A DNA stretch of 38,599 nt. Origin: Burkholderiaceae bacterium. GTDB lineage: Bacteria > Pseudomonadota > Gammaproteobacteria > Burkholderiales > Burkholderiaceae_E. Below, in pieces: positions 9,601-19,173 of the stretch. The stretch covers positions 1 through 38,599 of the forward strand of contig JAHDYE010000006.1 of NCBI GenBank assembly GCA_023383035.1, read 5' to 3'. Every line of letters begins with the position of its first letter. Positions within the stretch are counted from its first letter, which is position 1. The position numbers and the translations under genes were made by a program. The notes beneath the pieces are model-generated. The model was given only the letters and a program-made list of their open reading frames with translations. It ran no database searches and was not told the DNA's origin.

Positions 9601-11483
9601 CGCACGAGGTCGCGCGGCGACTTGCCGGCGAGAACGGCGACGCTGCCGCCCATCTCGCCGCACTCGAGGCTGCCCGACGAGTCATCCGGGTGCCGATCGC
9701 CGATGAGCAGCGCTTCGCCTCGGTCGAGGATGCCGCCCGGCTGCGCGACGCGCTCGGCGTGACACTGCCGGCCGGCATGCCCGACGTCTTCCTGCAGCCG
9801 GTCGCCGATCCGCTGCGCGACCTGGTCGCGCGCTACGCCCGCACCCATGCCCCCTTCAGCACCGGCCAAGTCGCGGCCCACTTCGGCCTCGGCGTCGCCG
9901 TGGCCGACGCAGCGCTGGAGCGGTTGCGCGAGCAGGGCAAGCTGCTGAAAGGGAACTTCGGCGTCGGGCGTCGTCTGGAGGCGCGGGACGTTCCCGGTGC
10001 CGGCATCAATCCTTTGACGCGCCACGAATGGGTGGGCGACGACGTGTTCCGGCGCCTGCGGCTGCGCTCCCTCCGGGCCGCGCGCGAGGCGACCCGTCCC
10101 GTGTCGAGGCAAGCCTATACGCGCCTGCTGCTGGAGCGCCAGGGTCTCGTCGCCGAAGCCGCCGGACATGCCGCCCTTCACTCGATGAGCGCAGGCAGGG
10201 GAGCGCTCGAGGGGATCGATGGCGTCGCCCGCGTCATCGAACAGCTTGCCGGTGTGCCCTTGCCGGCCTCGGTATGGGAGAGCCAGATCCTGCGCCCCCG
10301 CGTGCACGACTATGCGCCGGGCATGCTGGACGAGCTGCTCGCCACCGGCGCGGTCGTGTGGTGCGGCCATGGAAGGCTCAGCGAGGACGACGGCCTGGTG
10401 GCCCTTCATCTGCAGGAGTTCGCCGCCGAAACCCTGCCGGTCGAACCGGGCGGCGATGCAGGGAGGAACCTGTCGCCCCTTCAACGCTCGATCCTGGACG
10501 TTCTCGCCGATGGCGGGGCCTATTTCGGCTGGCAACTCGCGGCCCTCGCGCAAGCACGGCCGGCAGCGGGCTCGAACGAGACAGGCGGGCGGAGCCCCGA
10601 CCCGAGTCCGTCCGATCTTCACGCGGCACTCTGGGAGCTTGCCTGGGCCGGATACGTCACCACCGACACGTGGTCGCCGCTGCGCGCGCTCTCCGGCGCA
10701 CATTCTTTTCAACGACCCCGACAAACCCGGGTCTCCAGGCGGCGCGGCGGGCTTCGCGGGCTCGCGTCAGGCGAACGCCCGTCGCGACCCGGCGCATCGA
10801 CGTTCGGCGCTCCGACCCTGGCCGGCCGATGGTCGCTGCTGCATCGGGAGCCGGTCGGCGATACGGTGCGCGCGCTCGCGCTGGTCGAGGGCCTTCTCGA
10901 TCGCTACGGCGTGGTGACGCGCGGCGCCGCCATCGCCGAAGACGTGCCGGGCGGCTTTCCCGCGCTCCAGCCCGTTTTCCGCGGCATGGAGGATACCGGC
11001 CGAGTGCTGCGCGGCCGCTTCGTCGAGGGGCTCGGCGCCGCGCAGTTCGCCGAGCGCGCGACGATCGACCGGCTTCGCGAGCTGGCCGAGGCGCGGCCCG
11101 CCGAATCCGTTGCGGTCGCACTTTCCGCCGGCGATCCGGCCAATCCCTTCGGCGCGATCCTGCCCTGGCCTTCCCACCCCTCCACGGTCCGCCCCACGCG
11201 ACGCAGCGGCGCGTTCGTCGTCATCGTCGACGGACGCCTCATGCTCTATCTCGCCCAGGGCGGGCGCAACCTGCTTACCTATGTCGATGCCGAGGATCCC
11301 GCCGTCGCCAAGGCAGTGGCCGCCGGCTTGACGGCGCTCTCGGCCGCACTGAAACGCGAGAGGCAACGCACGTTCACGCTCGAGGCGGTCGACGACCGTC
11401 CTGTCGGAGCAACGGGGCTGGTCGACGCCCTGCGCGCCATCGGGTTCTCGAGGGTTCCGAGAGGGCTGAGCTGGGACGGTTGA
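6636..11483 (+). CDS. lhr: Large Lhr-family superfamily 2 ATP-dependent helicase
   Basis: 1615 aa; Walker A APTGSGKTLAAF, DEVH box VIVDEVHAVAG, SAT motif LSATVRP, motif VI QRVGRAGHQ, long Lhr-type C-terminus. ATGs at 6690/6699 are alternative starts. Confidence 0.93.
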   Translation: MSLDEWTGRGSRTVRGVMPSMETATADPLARFTPATRIWFGSTFTSPTAAQAAAWAAIGEGENALVIAPTGSGKTLAAFMHAIDQLFGEREQEAVAEATRPPRAATRVLYISPAKALGADIQRNLRVPLRGVGAERTRRGDPPIDISVGMRTGDTPTAERASLVRRPPDILITTPESLYLMLTSRARESLRGVRTVIVDEVHAVAGTKRGSHLALSLERLDALLAAPTQRVGLSATVRPVDRMAQFLGGSRPVTVVNPPSSRRLDLRIVVPVEDMSDIAASGNPSGHAERGARAGSIWPHVEASILDQVLARRSTIVFANSRGLAEKLTARLNELHAERCADDIPLLPQRGADPPVQYRSSCGGTEGRSTGAPPLIARSHHGSVSKEQRAEIERALKSGELRCVVATSSLELGIDMGLVDLVIQVAAPLSVASALQRVGRAGHQVGGTSSGLIYPRTRRDLIDAAVTVDRMLAGRIEAIDSPRNPLDVLAQQTVAAVAMDPLDVEGWYATVRRAAPFRTLPRTVFDATLDMLAGRYPSDDFAEFRPRLVWNRETGVLTPRPGAQQLAVTSGGTIPDRGMFTVVLPEGEERAGARRVGELDEEMVYESRVNDVIALGATSWRIEQITHDQVIVTPAPGRSARLPFWHGDGVGRPAEMGEAIGAFLGALDAGTSGQTGDGDIPPRLQARLKASGLDRNAIANMFRLVAEQREATGTLPTDRTLVIERCRDELGDWRVILHSPYGRRVHDPWALAIAERIRRRLAIDPSVVASDDGIIARIPDTEGRVPGAELFTFDPDSLRQTVTDAVGGSALFAARFRECAARALLLPRRRPGRRSPLWQQRLRAGQLLQIAQNYPDFPILIETARECLQDVYDLAALDALMRRLNDGAIRIAEVTTEVPSPFAASLLFGYVAEFVYETDAPLAERRASVLSLDSGLLADLLGQVDLGELLDPGVIDDVQNELQRLAPDRRAKGVEGVADLLRELGPLPAHEVARRLAGENGDAAAHLAALEAARRVIRVPIADEQRFASVEDAARLRDALGVTLPAGMPDVFLQPVADPLRDLVARYARTHAPFSTGQVAAHFGLGVAVADAALERLREQGKLLKGNFGVGRRLEARDVPGAGINPLTRHEWVGDDVFRRLRLRSLRAAREATRPVSRQAYTRLLLERQGLVAEAAGHAALHSMSAGRGALEGIDGVARVIEQLAGVPLPASVWESQILRPRVHDYAPGMLDELLATGAVVWCGHGRLSEDDGLVALHLQEFAAETLPVEPGGDAGRNLSPLQRSILDVLADGGAYFGWQLAALAQARPAAGSNETGGRSPDPSPSDLHAALWELAWAGYVTTDTWSPLRALSGAHSFQRPRQTRVSRRRGGLRGLASGERPSRPGASTFGAPTLAGRWSLLHREPVGDTVRALALVEGLLDRYGVVTRGAAIAEDVPGGFPALQPVFRGMEDTGRVLRGRFVEGLGAAQFAERATIDRLRELAEARPAESVAVALSAGDPANPFGAILPWPSHPSTVRPTRRSGAFVVIVDGRLMLYLAQGGRNLLTYVDAEDPAVAKAVAAGLTALSAALKRERQRTFTLEAVDDRPVGATGLVDALRAIGFSRVPRGLSWDG

Positions 11484-11536
11484 CGCGAGCGCGGCGGGAT
11501 CGTCTCGTCTCCAGAGCTTGCTTTGGAGCCCCTCTC

Positions 11537-12437
11537 ATGTCCCTGTTCTTCCCCCTGACGCTCCCCTGCGGTGCCGTCATCCCGAACCGCATCGCCAAGG
11601 CCGCGATGGAAGAAAACATGGCCGACGACGACCATGCCCCCTCGGCCGAACTGCTACGCCTCTACCAGGCCTGGGCCGAGGGCGAGGCCGGACTGATCGT
11701 GACCGGCAACGTGATGGTCGACGCCCGTGCGATGACCGGCCCCGGCGGCGTGGTGCTGGAAGACGATCGCCATCTCGACCGCTTCAGGGCCTGGGCCGAG
11801 GCCGCGCGCTCGCGCGGCGCGCAGGCGTGGATGCAGATCAATCATCCCGGGCGACAGATGCCGGCGGGCCTCGACCAGGAAACGCTGGCGCCGTCAGCGA
11901 TCGCGCTGGACCTCGGTGCGCTGTCGAAGCAGTTTGCGGTGCCGAGGGAGATGACCGAGGCGGACATCGCGGAGGTCGAGCGCCGGTTCGTGACCACCGC
12001 GATACTGGCCGAGCGGGCAGGATTCACCGGCGTGCAGATCCGAACTGTCCGGCGGCAGCTACGAGGCGCCGGCGATGATGGGCGCGGCGCGCGATGGGCG
12101 CAGCCTCGCACGTGAAGCCTATTTCCTCGAATTCGCCCGCGACATCGCTGCGGTCGCGACCATGCCGCTGATGGTCACCGGCGGCATCCGGCGCCGCGAG
12201 ATTGCACAGCAGGTCCTCGACAGCGGCATCGCGATGGTGGGGATCGCGACCGCACTCGCGATCGAGCCGGGCCTGCCCCGCCACTGGCGGCTCGGACGAT
12301 CCCCGGTTCCGATGCTCAGGCCCATCTCGTGGAAGAACAAACCGCTCGCCGCGACGGCGCACATGGCCGCCGCCAAGTACCAGTTGACCCGCCTCAGCCG
12401 CCAGCGGCAGCCGGCTCCCGGCGTTTCGCCGGCCTGA
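11537..12437 (+). pseudogene. NADH:flavin oxidoreductase/old yellow enzyme family gene with internal deletion and frameshift
   Basis: N-terminal part MSLFFPLTLPCGAVIPNRIAKAAMEENM...QINHPGRQ...AGFTGVQI in one frame ends near 12040; sequence resumes in another frame as (E)LSGGSYEAPAMMGAARDGRSLAREAYFLEFAR...MVTGGIR. Confidence 0.85.
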
Positions 12438-12802
12438 GCATTGATCGTCTCGCAGACGGATGCAAGATGCCGCGCTCGCCGCTATCGCCGCTGGATGGCT
12501 GAGCGAACGAATTCGCAACGTCCCGGTTCAGTGCATGGGACAACGTGAAATCGATGCCGCGCCCGTTCGGGTCAGTCGGGTTCGGCGCCGCGGCCGGGCC
12601 ACCGAGACGCCGTGCACTTCACTCGGGAACGGCACGTGGTAGAAGCAAAACGCGCGAAAATCGATCGTTCTCGTTCACGACGAGTCTTGCCGGAGCGAAT
12701 ACAGCCGGAAAGCGAGCGTTTCCGACGTCGACAGGCAGTGTCCGGCGCAATGGCGGAACCGCTCGAAGGCGGATGACGGTCATGGTCAGCGGGGTCATCT
12801 GA

Positions 12803-13666
12803 ATGGACATGCAGAGAGGCAAGCCCGTGCGCGCGATCGAACGCGCGTTCGACGTGCTGCTGGCGGTCGCGGAGCTGAAGCCGGCTTCGCTGCTCGAGAT
12901 TCAGGAGCGGTCGGGGCTCCCACGGCCCACCGTGGCGCGGATTCTCAAGACGCTGACGGAGGTCGGCGCGATCCGGCGCGGGATGAAGGACGAGAAGTAC
13001 CACCTGGCGCACGTGATTGCCGACCTCGCACGCAGGCTCGACCCCAAGGACCTGCTGGCCGAAATCGCCGCACCGTATCTCGACGAGCTGTCGTCTGCGA
13101 TTCACTGGCCCGCCGTCGTCAGCGTCTACGAGCCCGATCCGGGCGAATACATGCTGGTGCTCGAGTCCAGCGTGAAACGCTCGCGTTTCTACGTGCGGCC
13201 CTCCGCCACCAAGGCGCACATCAACGTGCTGCTTTCGTCGCTCGGTGTGGCGTATCTCGCATTCCTCGATGAACCGCGGCGAGCGGTCGTCACGGCGCGG
13301 CTGCGGCAGTCGCGCGATTCGCACAACCTGGTTGGCATCGCCGCGGGCGAGCTCGAGCAGCGCCTGGAGCAGGTGCGCCGCCAGGGCTATGCGGGTCGTC
13401 ATCCCCTGTACCGGGGTGGCTCGTACAACGAGCCGCCGGCGGACGATGGCTTGAGCGGACTCGCAGTGCCGCTGCTGCATGACGACTGCGCTTTCGGATC
13501 GCTGAACGTGTACTGGAACCGGAAGGCGATGAAGGTGGAGGAAGCGGCCGTGCGCCACCTGGAGCGCATCAGGGAGGCGGCGAACCGCGTGAGCGCCGAA
13601 GCCGGGCGCTGCCTGGTGGCGCAGTCGCTCTTACAGGGGCAATGGCCCGCTGACCATCGGGGTTAA
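12803..13666 (+). CDS. IclR-family transcriptional regulator
   Basis: RAIERAFDVLLAVAELKPASLLEIQERSGLPRPTVARILKTLTEVGAIRRG HTH followed by IclR effector domain. Confidence 0.92.
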   Translation: MDMQRGKPVRAIERAFDVLLAVAELKPASLLEIQERSGLPRPTVARILKTLTEVGAIRRGMKDEKYHLAHVIADLARRLDPKDLLAEIAAPYLDELSSAIHWPAVVSVYEPDPGEYMLVLESSVKRSRFYVRPSATKAHINVLLSSLGVAYLAFLDEPRRAVVTARLRQSRDSHNLVGIAAGELEQRLEQVRRQGYAGRHPLYRGGSYNEPPADDGLSGLAVPLLHDDCAFGSLNVYWNRKAMKVEEAAVRHLERIREAANRVSAEAGRCLVAQSLLQGQWPADHRG

Positions 13667-13694
13667 CCCGGATTTTTCTGCCCTTCGTGGATTC

Positions 13695-13711
13695 GGTCCA
13701 CACAGCGGACC
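13695..13711. promoter_or_regulatory. Inverted repeat GGTCC-N7-GGACC between the IclR gene and the catabolic cluster; candidate operator
   Basis: Direct reading ggtccacacagcggacc in the 121-nt gap upstream of the first cluster gene. Confidence 0.35.
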
Positions 13712-13787
13712 AGTCGCGCATCAGAGAACAGCGTCGCTATCCCGCTTTCTACACTGCTCCGACTCGAATCACGAAGGAGCGGAGACG

Positions 13788-14540
13788 ATGGCGGAACTGG
13801 TATTGCGCGAGGACAGGAACGGGCTGACGACGCTCACCCTGAACCGCCCGGAGCGGCTGAACGCGCTGACGGTGGAGATGTTCGCCGAGCTGGAGGAGCA
13901 CGTGGACGCGATCGCGCGTTCGCCCGAAGGCATCGGGCTGGTGGTCCTGCGCGGCGCCGGCAAGTGCTTCTCCTCGGGACACGACGTGGCCGACATCGCC
14001 AGAGGAGAGAAGCTGCCCCGGCCGCACTTTTTCGCCCTGATCCTGCAGAAGCTGTCCAACCTGCCGCAGCCAGTGATCGCAGCGGTTCACGGTTACTGCT
14101 ACACGGGAGCGCTGGAGACGGCGATCGCCGCCGACGTGCTGTTCGCGGCCGAGGGAACCCGCTTCGCCGACACCCATGCCAAGCTGGGGCTGACGCCGAT
14201 CTGGGGCATGACCCAGCGCCTGCCCCGCCGCGTCGGCCGCAGCAAGGCACTCGAGATGCTGATGACGGCGCGCCCGTACACCGGGCGCGAGGCGTACGCG
14301 ATGGGGCTGGTAGACATCTGCGTGCCGGACGACTCGTTCGAGTCGGAACTGCGTCACCTCACCGACGGCATCCTGGAGCAATCGTGGCTCAGCTTCCAGC
14401 GCTACAAGAAGCTGCTGAAGGATACCGACGGCCTGCCGCTGGAAGCGGGCCTCGCGTACGAGATCCTGTACAGCCCGGGACGCGGGCCGGATACGCCGCA
14501 GCGGCTGCAGGCTTTCCTGAACCGGAAGAAGACGGCCTGA
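13788..14540 (+). CDS. Enoyl-CoA hydratase/isomerase family protein
   Basis: Crotonase fold motifs: LNRPERLNALTVEMFAELEEH, VLRGAGKCFSSGHDVADI, AAVHGYCYTGALETAIAADVLFAAEGTRFADTHAKLGLTP. Confidence 0.92.
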   Translation: MAELVLREDRNGLTTLTLNRPERLNALTVEMFAELEEHVDAIARSPEGIGLVVLRGAGKCFSSGHDVADIARGEKLPRPHFFALILQKLSNLPQPVIAAVHGYCYTGALETAIAADVLFAAEGTRFADTHAKLGLTPIWGMTQRLPRRVGRSKALEMLMTARPYTGREAYAMGLVDICVPDDSFESELRHLTDGILEQSWLSFQRYKKLLKDTDGLPLEAGLAYEILYSPGRGPDTPQRLQAFLNRKKTA

Positions 14541-14580
14541 CGCTCGCAGCCGGCAACCGGTCCCTCCTGAGAGGCACTCG

Positions 14581-17500
14581 ATGCAGCTCCCGGCCGTCAC
14601 GCTCGAAGACAAGTACACGTTGCTCAACGGGCGCGTCTTCCTCTCCGCCACCCAGGCGCTGGTGCGGCTGCCGATGCTGCAGCGCGAGCGCGACCTGGCC
14701 GCAGGGCTCGACACCGGAGGGCTGATCTCCGGTTACCGGGGCTCGCCGCTGGGCAGCTACGACAAGGAGCTGTGGGAAGCCGCACCTCTGCTGAAGCGGC
14801 ACAACATCCGGTTCCAGCCGGGGTTGAACGAAGACCTTGCGGCCACGGCGATCTGGGGGAGCCAGCAGGTCGGGATGGTCGCCGGCGCCACCGTCGACGG
14901 GGTGTTCGGCATCTGGTACGGCAAAGGCTTCGGCGTAGACCGCTCGGTAGACGTCTTCAAGCACGCCAACTCGGCCGGCAGCTCGCGCCACGGCGGCGTG
15001 CTGGTGGTAGCGGGAGACGATCACGGCGCGACGTCCTCCTGGATCGCCCACCAGAGCGAGCAGGTGTTCATGGCCGCCATGATCCCGGTGCTCAATCCCG
15101 CGTCGGTGCAGGAATACCTCGACTTCGGCCTGTATGGGTTCGCCCTGTCGCGGTTCTCCGGCTGCTGGGTCGGTTTCAAGGCGATTTCGGAGACGCTCGG
15201 GAGTTCTGCGTCGGTGGAGATCGACCCGCAGCGGGTCCCGATTCACTTGCCGCAGGATTTCGAGATGCCGCCGGATGGCCTGAACATCCGGTGGCCGGAT
15301 CTGGCGCCCGATTCGGAGCGCCGCCTGCATGGGCCGAAGATGGCCGCCGTGGCCGCGTTCGCACGCGCCAACACCATCGACCGGCTGGTATTCGACGCAC
15401 CGCAGGCCCGCCTGGGAATACTTGCCGCAGGCAAGGGCTACCTGGACGTGCGCCAGGCGCTGGCGGACCTCGGTCTGGACGAGGATGGGATGCGGTCGTT
15501 GGGCATTCGCCTCTACAAGCCGGGCCTGACCTGGCCGCTGGAGGAAACCGGCGCGCTTCGTTTCGCGCAAGGACTCGCCGACGTGCTGGTGGTGGAGGAA
15601 AAGCGCGACTTCATCGAAAGCCAGCTGGTGCGCATCCTCTATCACATGGAGCCTGGCCGCCGGCCCAGCGTAGTCGGCAGGCGCGACGAATCGGGGCCGT
15701 TGCTGCCGTCCACCGGTGAACTGACTCCTGTCATGGTGGCACGCGCCATCGTGAAGCGGCTGCGGCGGCTGGGTGTCGAGCGCCCGGACTTCGTCGAGCG
15801 CCTCGCCCGCATGGAGTCCTTCGAGCGCGTGCTGCAATTGCCGCTGCCGAAGGTCCAGCGGACTGCCTCGTTCTGCTCCGGCTGTCCGCACAATACGTCC
15901 ACCCGCGTCCCGGCCGGCAGCCGGGCGCTGGCGGGTATCGGCTGCCACACGATGGCGCTGCGCATCCCCTCCCGCAACACCCAGTTCATCACCCAGATGG
16001 GCGGCGAGGGTGCCAACTGGATCGGACAGGCTGGCTTCACGCGCGAGAAGCACGTGTTCCAGAACCTGGGCGATGGCACCTACATGCATAGCGGCCTGCT
16101 GGCGGTCCGTGCCGCCGTCGCAGCCGGCGTGAACATCACTTACAAGATCCTGTTCAACGACGCGGTCGCCATGACCGGCGGGCAGCCCGTGGAAGGCCAG
16201 ATCACCGTCCCGCGGATCGTGCAGCAACTGCTTGCCGAGGGCGTGACGCAGGTGACGGTGGTGACCGACGAGCCGGCCAAATACGCGAGGAACGCGCTGC
16301 CAGCCGCAACGCCGGTGCGGCATCGGTCGCAGCTCGACGAGGTGCAGCGGCAACTTCGGGACATGGCAGGGGTAACGGCACTGGTGTACGACCAGACCTG
16401 CGCAGCCGAGAAGCGGCGGCGACGCAAGAAAGGCCTGTACCCGGATCCACCCCGGCGCGTGTTCATCAACGAAGCCGTCTGCGAGGGCTGCGGCGACTGT
16501 TCGGAGGCATCGAACTGCATCTCGCTTGCGCCGCACGAAACGGAACTGGGCCGCAAACGCCGGATATCACAGTCCAACTGCAACAAGGATTTCTCCTGCA
16601 TCGACGGGTTCTGCCCGAGCTTCGTGACCGTACACGGCGGATCGCTGCGCAGACTCGCACCGTCCGGGCGCGATCCGGCCGATGGCCTCCTGGCCGCGTT
16701 GCCGCAGCCGCAGCCGGCTGCGCTGGAGCGGCCCTATTCGATCCTGGTCACGGGCATCGGCGGCACGGGAGTGATCACCATCGGCGCACTGCTCGGGATG
16801 GCCGCGCACCTGGAAGGCAAGGCGTGCACCATCCTGGATTTCACCGGCGTGGCTCAGAAGAACGGCGCGGTGATGAGCCACGTGCGCCTGGCCGGCCGCC
16901 CCGACGAACTGCACGCGGTGCGCATCGCCGCGGGCAGCGCGGACCTCGTTCTGGCGTGCGACATGCTGGTGGCCGTCATGCCGCAGGCGCTGGCGCGCAT
17001 GGCGCAGGGGGTCACGCGCGCCGTAGTGAACAGCGACCTTCAGCCGACCGCCGCTTTCGCGCTCGACCCCGATCTCGATTTCGATGCGCCGTCCATGCGG
17101 CGCACTCTGGCCGACACCGTCGGCGCGACCGATGTCGACTTCCTGGATGCGACGACGATGGCGACCGCACTGCTCGGCGACGCGATCGCAACCAACCTGT
17201 TCATGCTGGGCTACGCATGGCAGAAAGGCCTGGTGCCCCTCGGACGCGAGGCGATCGAACGCGCCGTCGAGCTGAACGCCGCCGCCGTCGAGAGCAACAA
17301 GCTCGCGTTCGCGTGGGGCCGACTGGCTGCGCATGACTGCGCCCGCGTGCGGGAGGCGCTGCGGCCGCTGGCAAGCGAGCCGTCACCGCGACCGCGCAGC
17401 GCCGCAGAACTTCTGGAGGATCGAGCCCGCCGGCTCACCGAGTACCAGGACGCCGCGTATGCGCAACGCTATCGCGACGCGGTGGTCCAGGCGCAGGCGG

Positions 17501-18093
17501 CCGAACAGGCGCGCGTGCCGGGCAGCACCGCCTTCGCGGAGGCGGTGGCGCGCCAGCTGTACCGGCTGATGGCCTACAAGGACGAATACGAGGTGGCACG
17601 GCTCTACACGAACGGCGGTTTCACGCAGCGCCTGCGCGAACAGTTCGACGGCGACGTGAAGCTGACGTTCCATCTCGCTCCACCGCTGTTCGCGGCGCGC
17701 GATCCGGCCACCGGCAGGCTGCGCAAGCGTGCCTATGGTCCGTGGATGTTCACGGTCATGAAGATGCTGGCCCGCCTCAAGGCACTGCGCGGCTCCCCGT
17801 TCGACCCGTTCGGGCATACGGCCGAGCGCCGCACGGAACGGCGGCTGATCGGCGAATACGAAGAACAGGTGCGGGAACTGGCCGCGCAGCTCACGCCCGC
17901 GAACCATGCGTTGGCGGTGGAAATCGCGAGCGTGCCGGAACGTATCCGTGGCTTCGGCCACGTGAAGGAGAAGAACCTGACGGAGGCGACCAGGCGGCAG
18001 GATCAGTTGCTGACGCGGTTCCGCCAGCTGTCCGCTGCGACTGTCGTTTCGCAGCGCCGGGAAGAAGCGGAGGACGTCGCGGTTCCGCAATAA
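14581..18093 (+). CDS. Indolepyruvate:ferredoxin oxidoreductase-family protein (fused single chain, about 1170 aa)
   Basis: GLISGYRGSPLGSYD start, TPP region MGGEGANWIGQAGF...FQNLGDGTYMHSG, ferredoxin-like CEGCGDCSEASNC, gamma domain TGIGGTGVITIGALLGMAAH. Confidence 0.9.
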   Translation: MQLPAVTLEDKYTLLNGRVFLSATQALVRLPMLQRERDLAAGLDTGGLISGYRGSPLGSYDKELWEAAPLLKRHNIRFQPGLNEDLAATAIWGSQQVGMVAGATVDGVFGIWYGKGFGVDRSVDVFKHANSAGSSRHGGVLVVAGDDHGATSSWIAHQSEQVFMAAMIPVLNPASVQEYLDFGLYGFALSRFSGCWVGFKAISETLGSSASVEIDPQRVPIHLPQDFEMPPDGLNIRWPDLAPDSERRLHGPKMAAVAAFARANTIDRLVFDAPQARLGILAAGKGYLDVRQALADLGLDEDGMRSLGIRLYKPGLTWPLEETGALRFAQGLADVLVVEEKRDFIESQLVRILYHMEPGRRPSVVGRRDESGPLLPSTGELTPVMVARAIVKRLRRLGVERPDFVERLARMESFERVLQLPLPKVQRTASFCSGCPHNTSTRVPAGSRALAGIGCHTMALRIPSRNTQFITQMGGEGANWIGQAGFTREKHVFQNLGDGTYMHSGLLAVRAAVAAGVNITYKILFNDAVAMTGGQPVEGQITVPRIVQQLLAEGVTQVTVVTDEPAKYARNALPAATPVRHRSQLDEVQRQLRDMAGVTALVYDQTCAAEKRRRRKKGLYPDPPRRVFINEAVCEGCGDCSEASNCISLAPHETELGRKRRISQSNCNKDFSCIDGFCPSFVTVHGGSLRRLAPSGRDPADGLLAALPQPQPAALERPYSILVTGIGGTGVITIGALLGMAAHLEGKACTILDFTGVAQKNGAVMSHVRLAGRPDELHAVRIAAGSADLVLACDMLVAVMPQALARMAQGVTRAVVNSDLQPTAAFALDPDLDFDAPSMRRTLADTVGATDVDFLDATTMATALLGDAIATNLFMLGYAWQKGLVPLGREAIERAVELNAAAVESNKLAFAWGRLAAHDCARVREALRPLASEPSPRPRSAAELLEDRARRLTEYQDAAYAQRYRDAVVQAQAAEQARVPGSTAFAEAVARQLYRLMAYKDEYEVARLYTNGGFTQRLREQFDGDVKLTFHLAPPLFAARDPATGRLRKRAYGPWMFTVMKMLARLKALRGSPFDPFGHTAERRTERRLIGEYEEQVRELAAQLTPANHALAVEIASVPERIRGFGHVKEKNLTEATRRQDQLLTRFRQLSAATVVSQRREEAEDVAVPQ

Positions 18094-18177
18094 GATGTCC
18101 CGCGCGGCCAGACGACCGGCATGGACGCCGACGCACGCTGGAGCGCACCCGTAACGATCATGCCAGGAGGTCATCCG

Positions 18178-19173
18178 ATGAACACATCTTTCGTCCTCCG
18201 CAGCCTGATGCTGCCGCTGCTGTTCGCCGCCTTCCAGCAGCCAACGCCTGCCATCGCCCGATCCGCGGGGGATAGCGGCGCCTACCCCAGCAAGCCTGTC
18301 GAGCTCGTCGTACCGTTCCCCGCGGGCGGTGCCACCGATGCGATCGGCCGGGCACTGGCCAGAGCCCTGCCGAAGTACCTGCCGAATCCGCAGCCGGTGG
18401 TAGTGATCAACATCCCCGGCGCAGGCGGCGTGGTTGGAACCACGGCGGTCTACAACGCCAAGCCCGATGGTTACCGCATCGGTCTGGCCGGCTACGGGTC
18501 GTTCAACATCCAGCCGCACTACGGCAACACCGTCTACGCCCACGACGGACTGCAGCAGATCGCGCGGGTGGTGAGCTATCCGATGGTGATGTTCGTGAGG
18601 AACGACGCTCCGTGGAAGTCGTTCGAGGAGTGGCTGGCCTACGTGAAGCAGAACCCGGACCGATTCGCCTACGCGGTGGCGGGCAACGGTTCGGCCACGC
18701 ACATCGCAATGGAGAACATCAACCAGAAGGCCGGCATCAAGACCAAGGCAGTGGTGTTTCCCGGCGGCGCGGCGCAGATCACCGCGTTGCTGGGAGGTCA
18801 CGTGCACGGCGCGATCCTGGGCGTGGGCGAAGCCAAGCCCTACCTGGAGTCGGGCGACCTGCGCATCCTGTTCAACGCCGGCAGCCAGCAAGACGAATAC
18901 ACCGCCGACGCGGCGTGGCTGAAGAGAAAGGGGATCGACGTGAGCGGAGACATCAGCTTCAGCGCGATCGCGCCCAAGGGCACTCCGCCGGCCATCGTGG
19001 CGACGTTGCACGACGCACTAAGCAAGGCGCTCGAAGACCCCGAAGTGATCGAACAGTATCGCAAGCTGGGCCTGAAGCCCGCCTACGCCAGCGGCGAGAG
19101 CGTGCAGAAGGAGCTCGGTGCCAGCTTCGCCGCCAATCGAGAGGTCCTGCTGAGGATCGGGCTGCTGAAATGA
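18178..19173 (+). CDS. tctC: Bug/TctC-family tripartite tricarboxylate transporter substrate-binding protein
   Basis: YPSKPVELVVPFPAGGATDAIGRALARAL...VVINIPGAGGVVGTTAVYNAKPDGYRIGL; signal peptide-like N-terminus; ATG at 18178. Confidence 0.9.
   Translation: MNTSFVLRSLMLPLLFAAFQQPTPAIARSAGDSGAYPSKPVELVVPFPAGGATDAIGRALARALPKYLPNPQPVVVINIPGAGGVVGTTAVYNAKPDGYRIGLAGYGSFNIQPHYGNTVYAHDGLQQIARVVSYPMVMFVRNDAPWKSFEEWLAYVKQNPDRFAYAVAGNGSATHIAMENINQKAGIKTKAVVFPGGAAQITALLGGHVHGAILGVGEAKPYLESGDLRILFNAGSQQDEYTADAAWLKRKGIDVSGDISFSAIAPKGTPPAIVATLHDALSKALEDPEVIEQYRKLGLKPAYASGESVQKELGASFAANREVLLRIGLLK

Noticed and set aside
6771-10724. 1317-aa antisense ORF on the minus strand
   Set aside because: Lies entirely opposite the convincing Lhr helicase; low-complexity R/H/Q/G-rich translation without recognizable domains, a usual shadow ORF in high-GC coding DNA
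13660-13669. GGGTTAACCC palindrome followed by TTTTT as a terminator after the IclR gene
   Set aside because: Stem is only about 3 bp with a 4-nt loop and overlaps the stop codon; too weak to call
14389-16536. 715-aa minus-strand ORF
   Set aside because: Antisense shadow of the IOR-like gene; no family motifs
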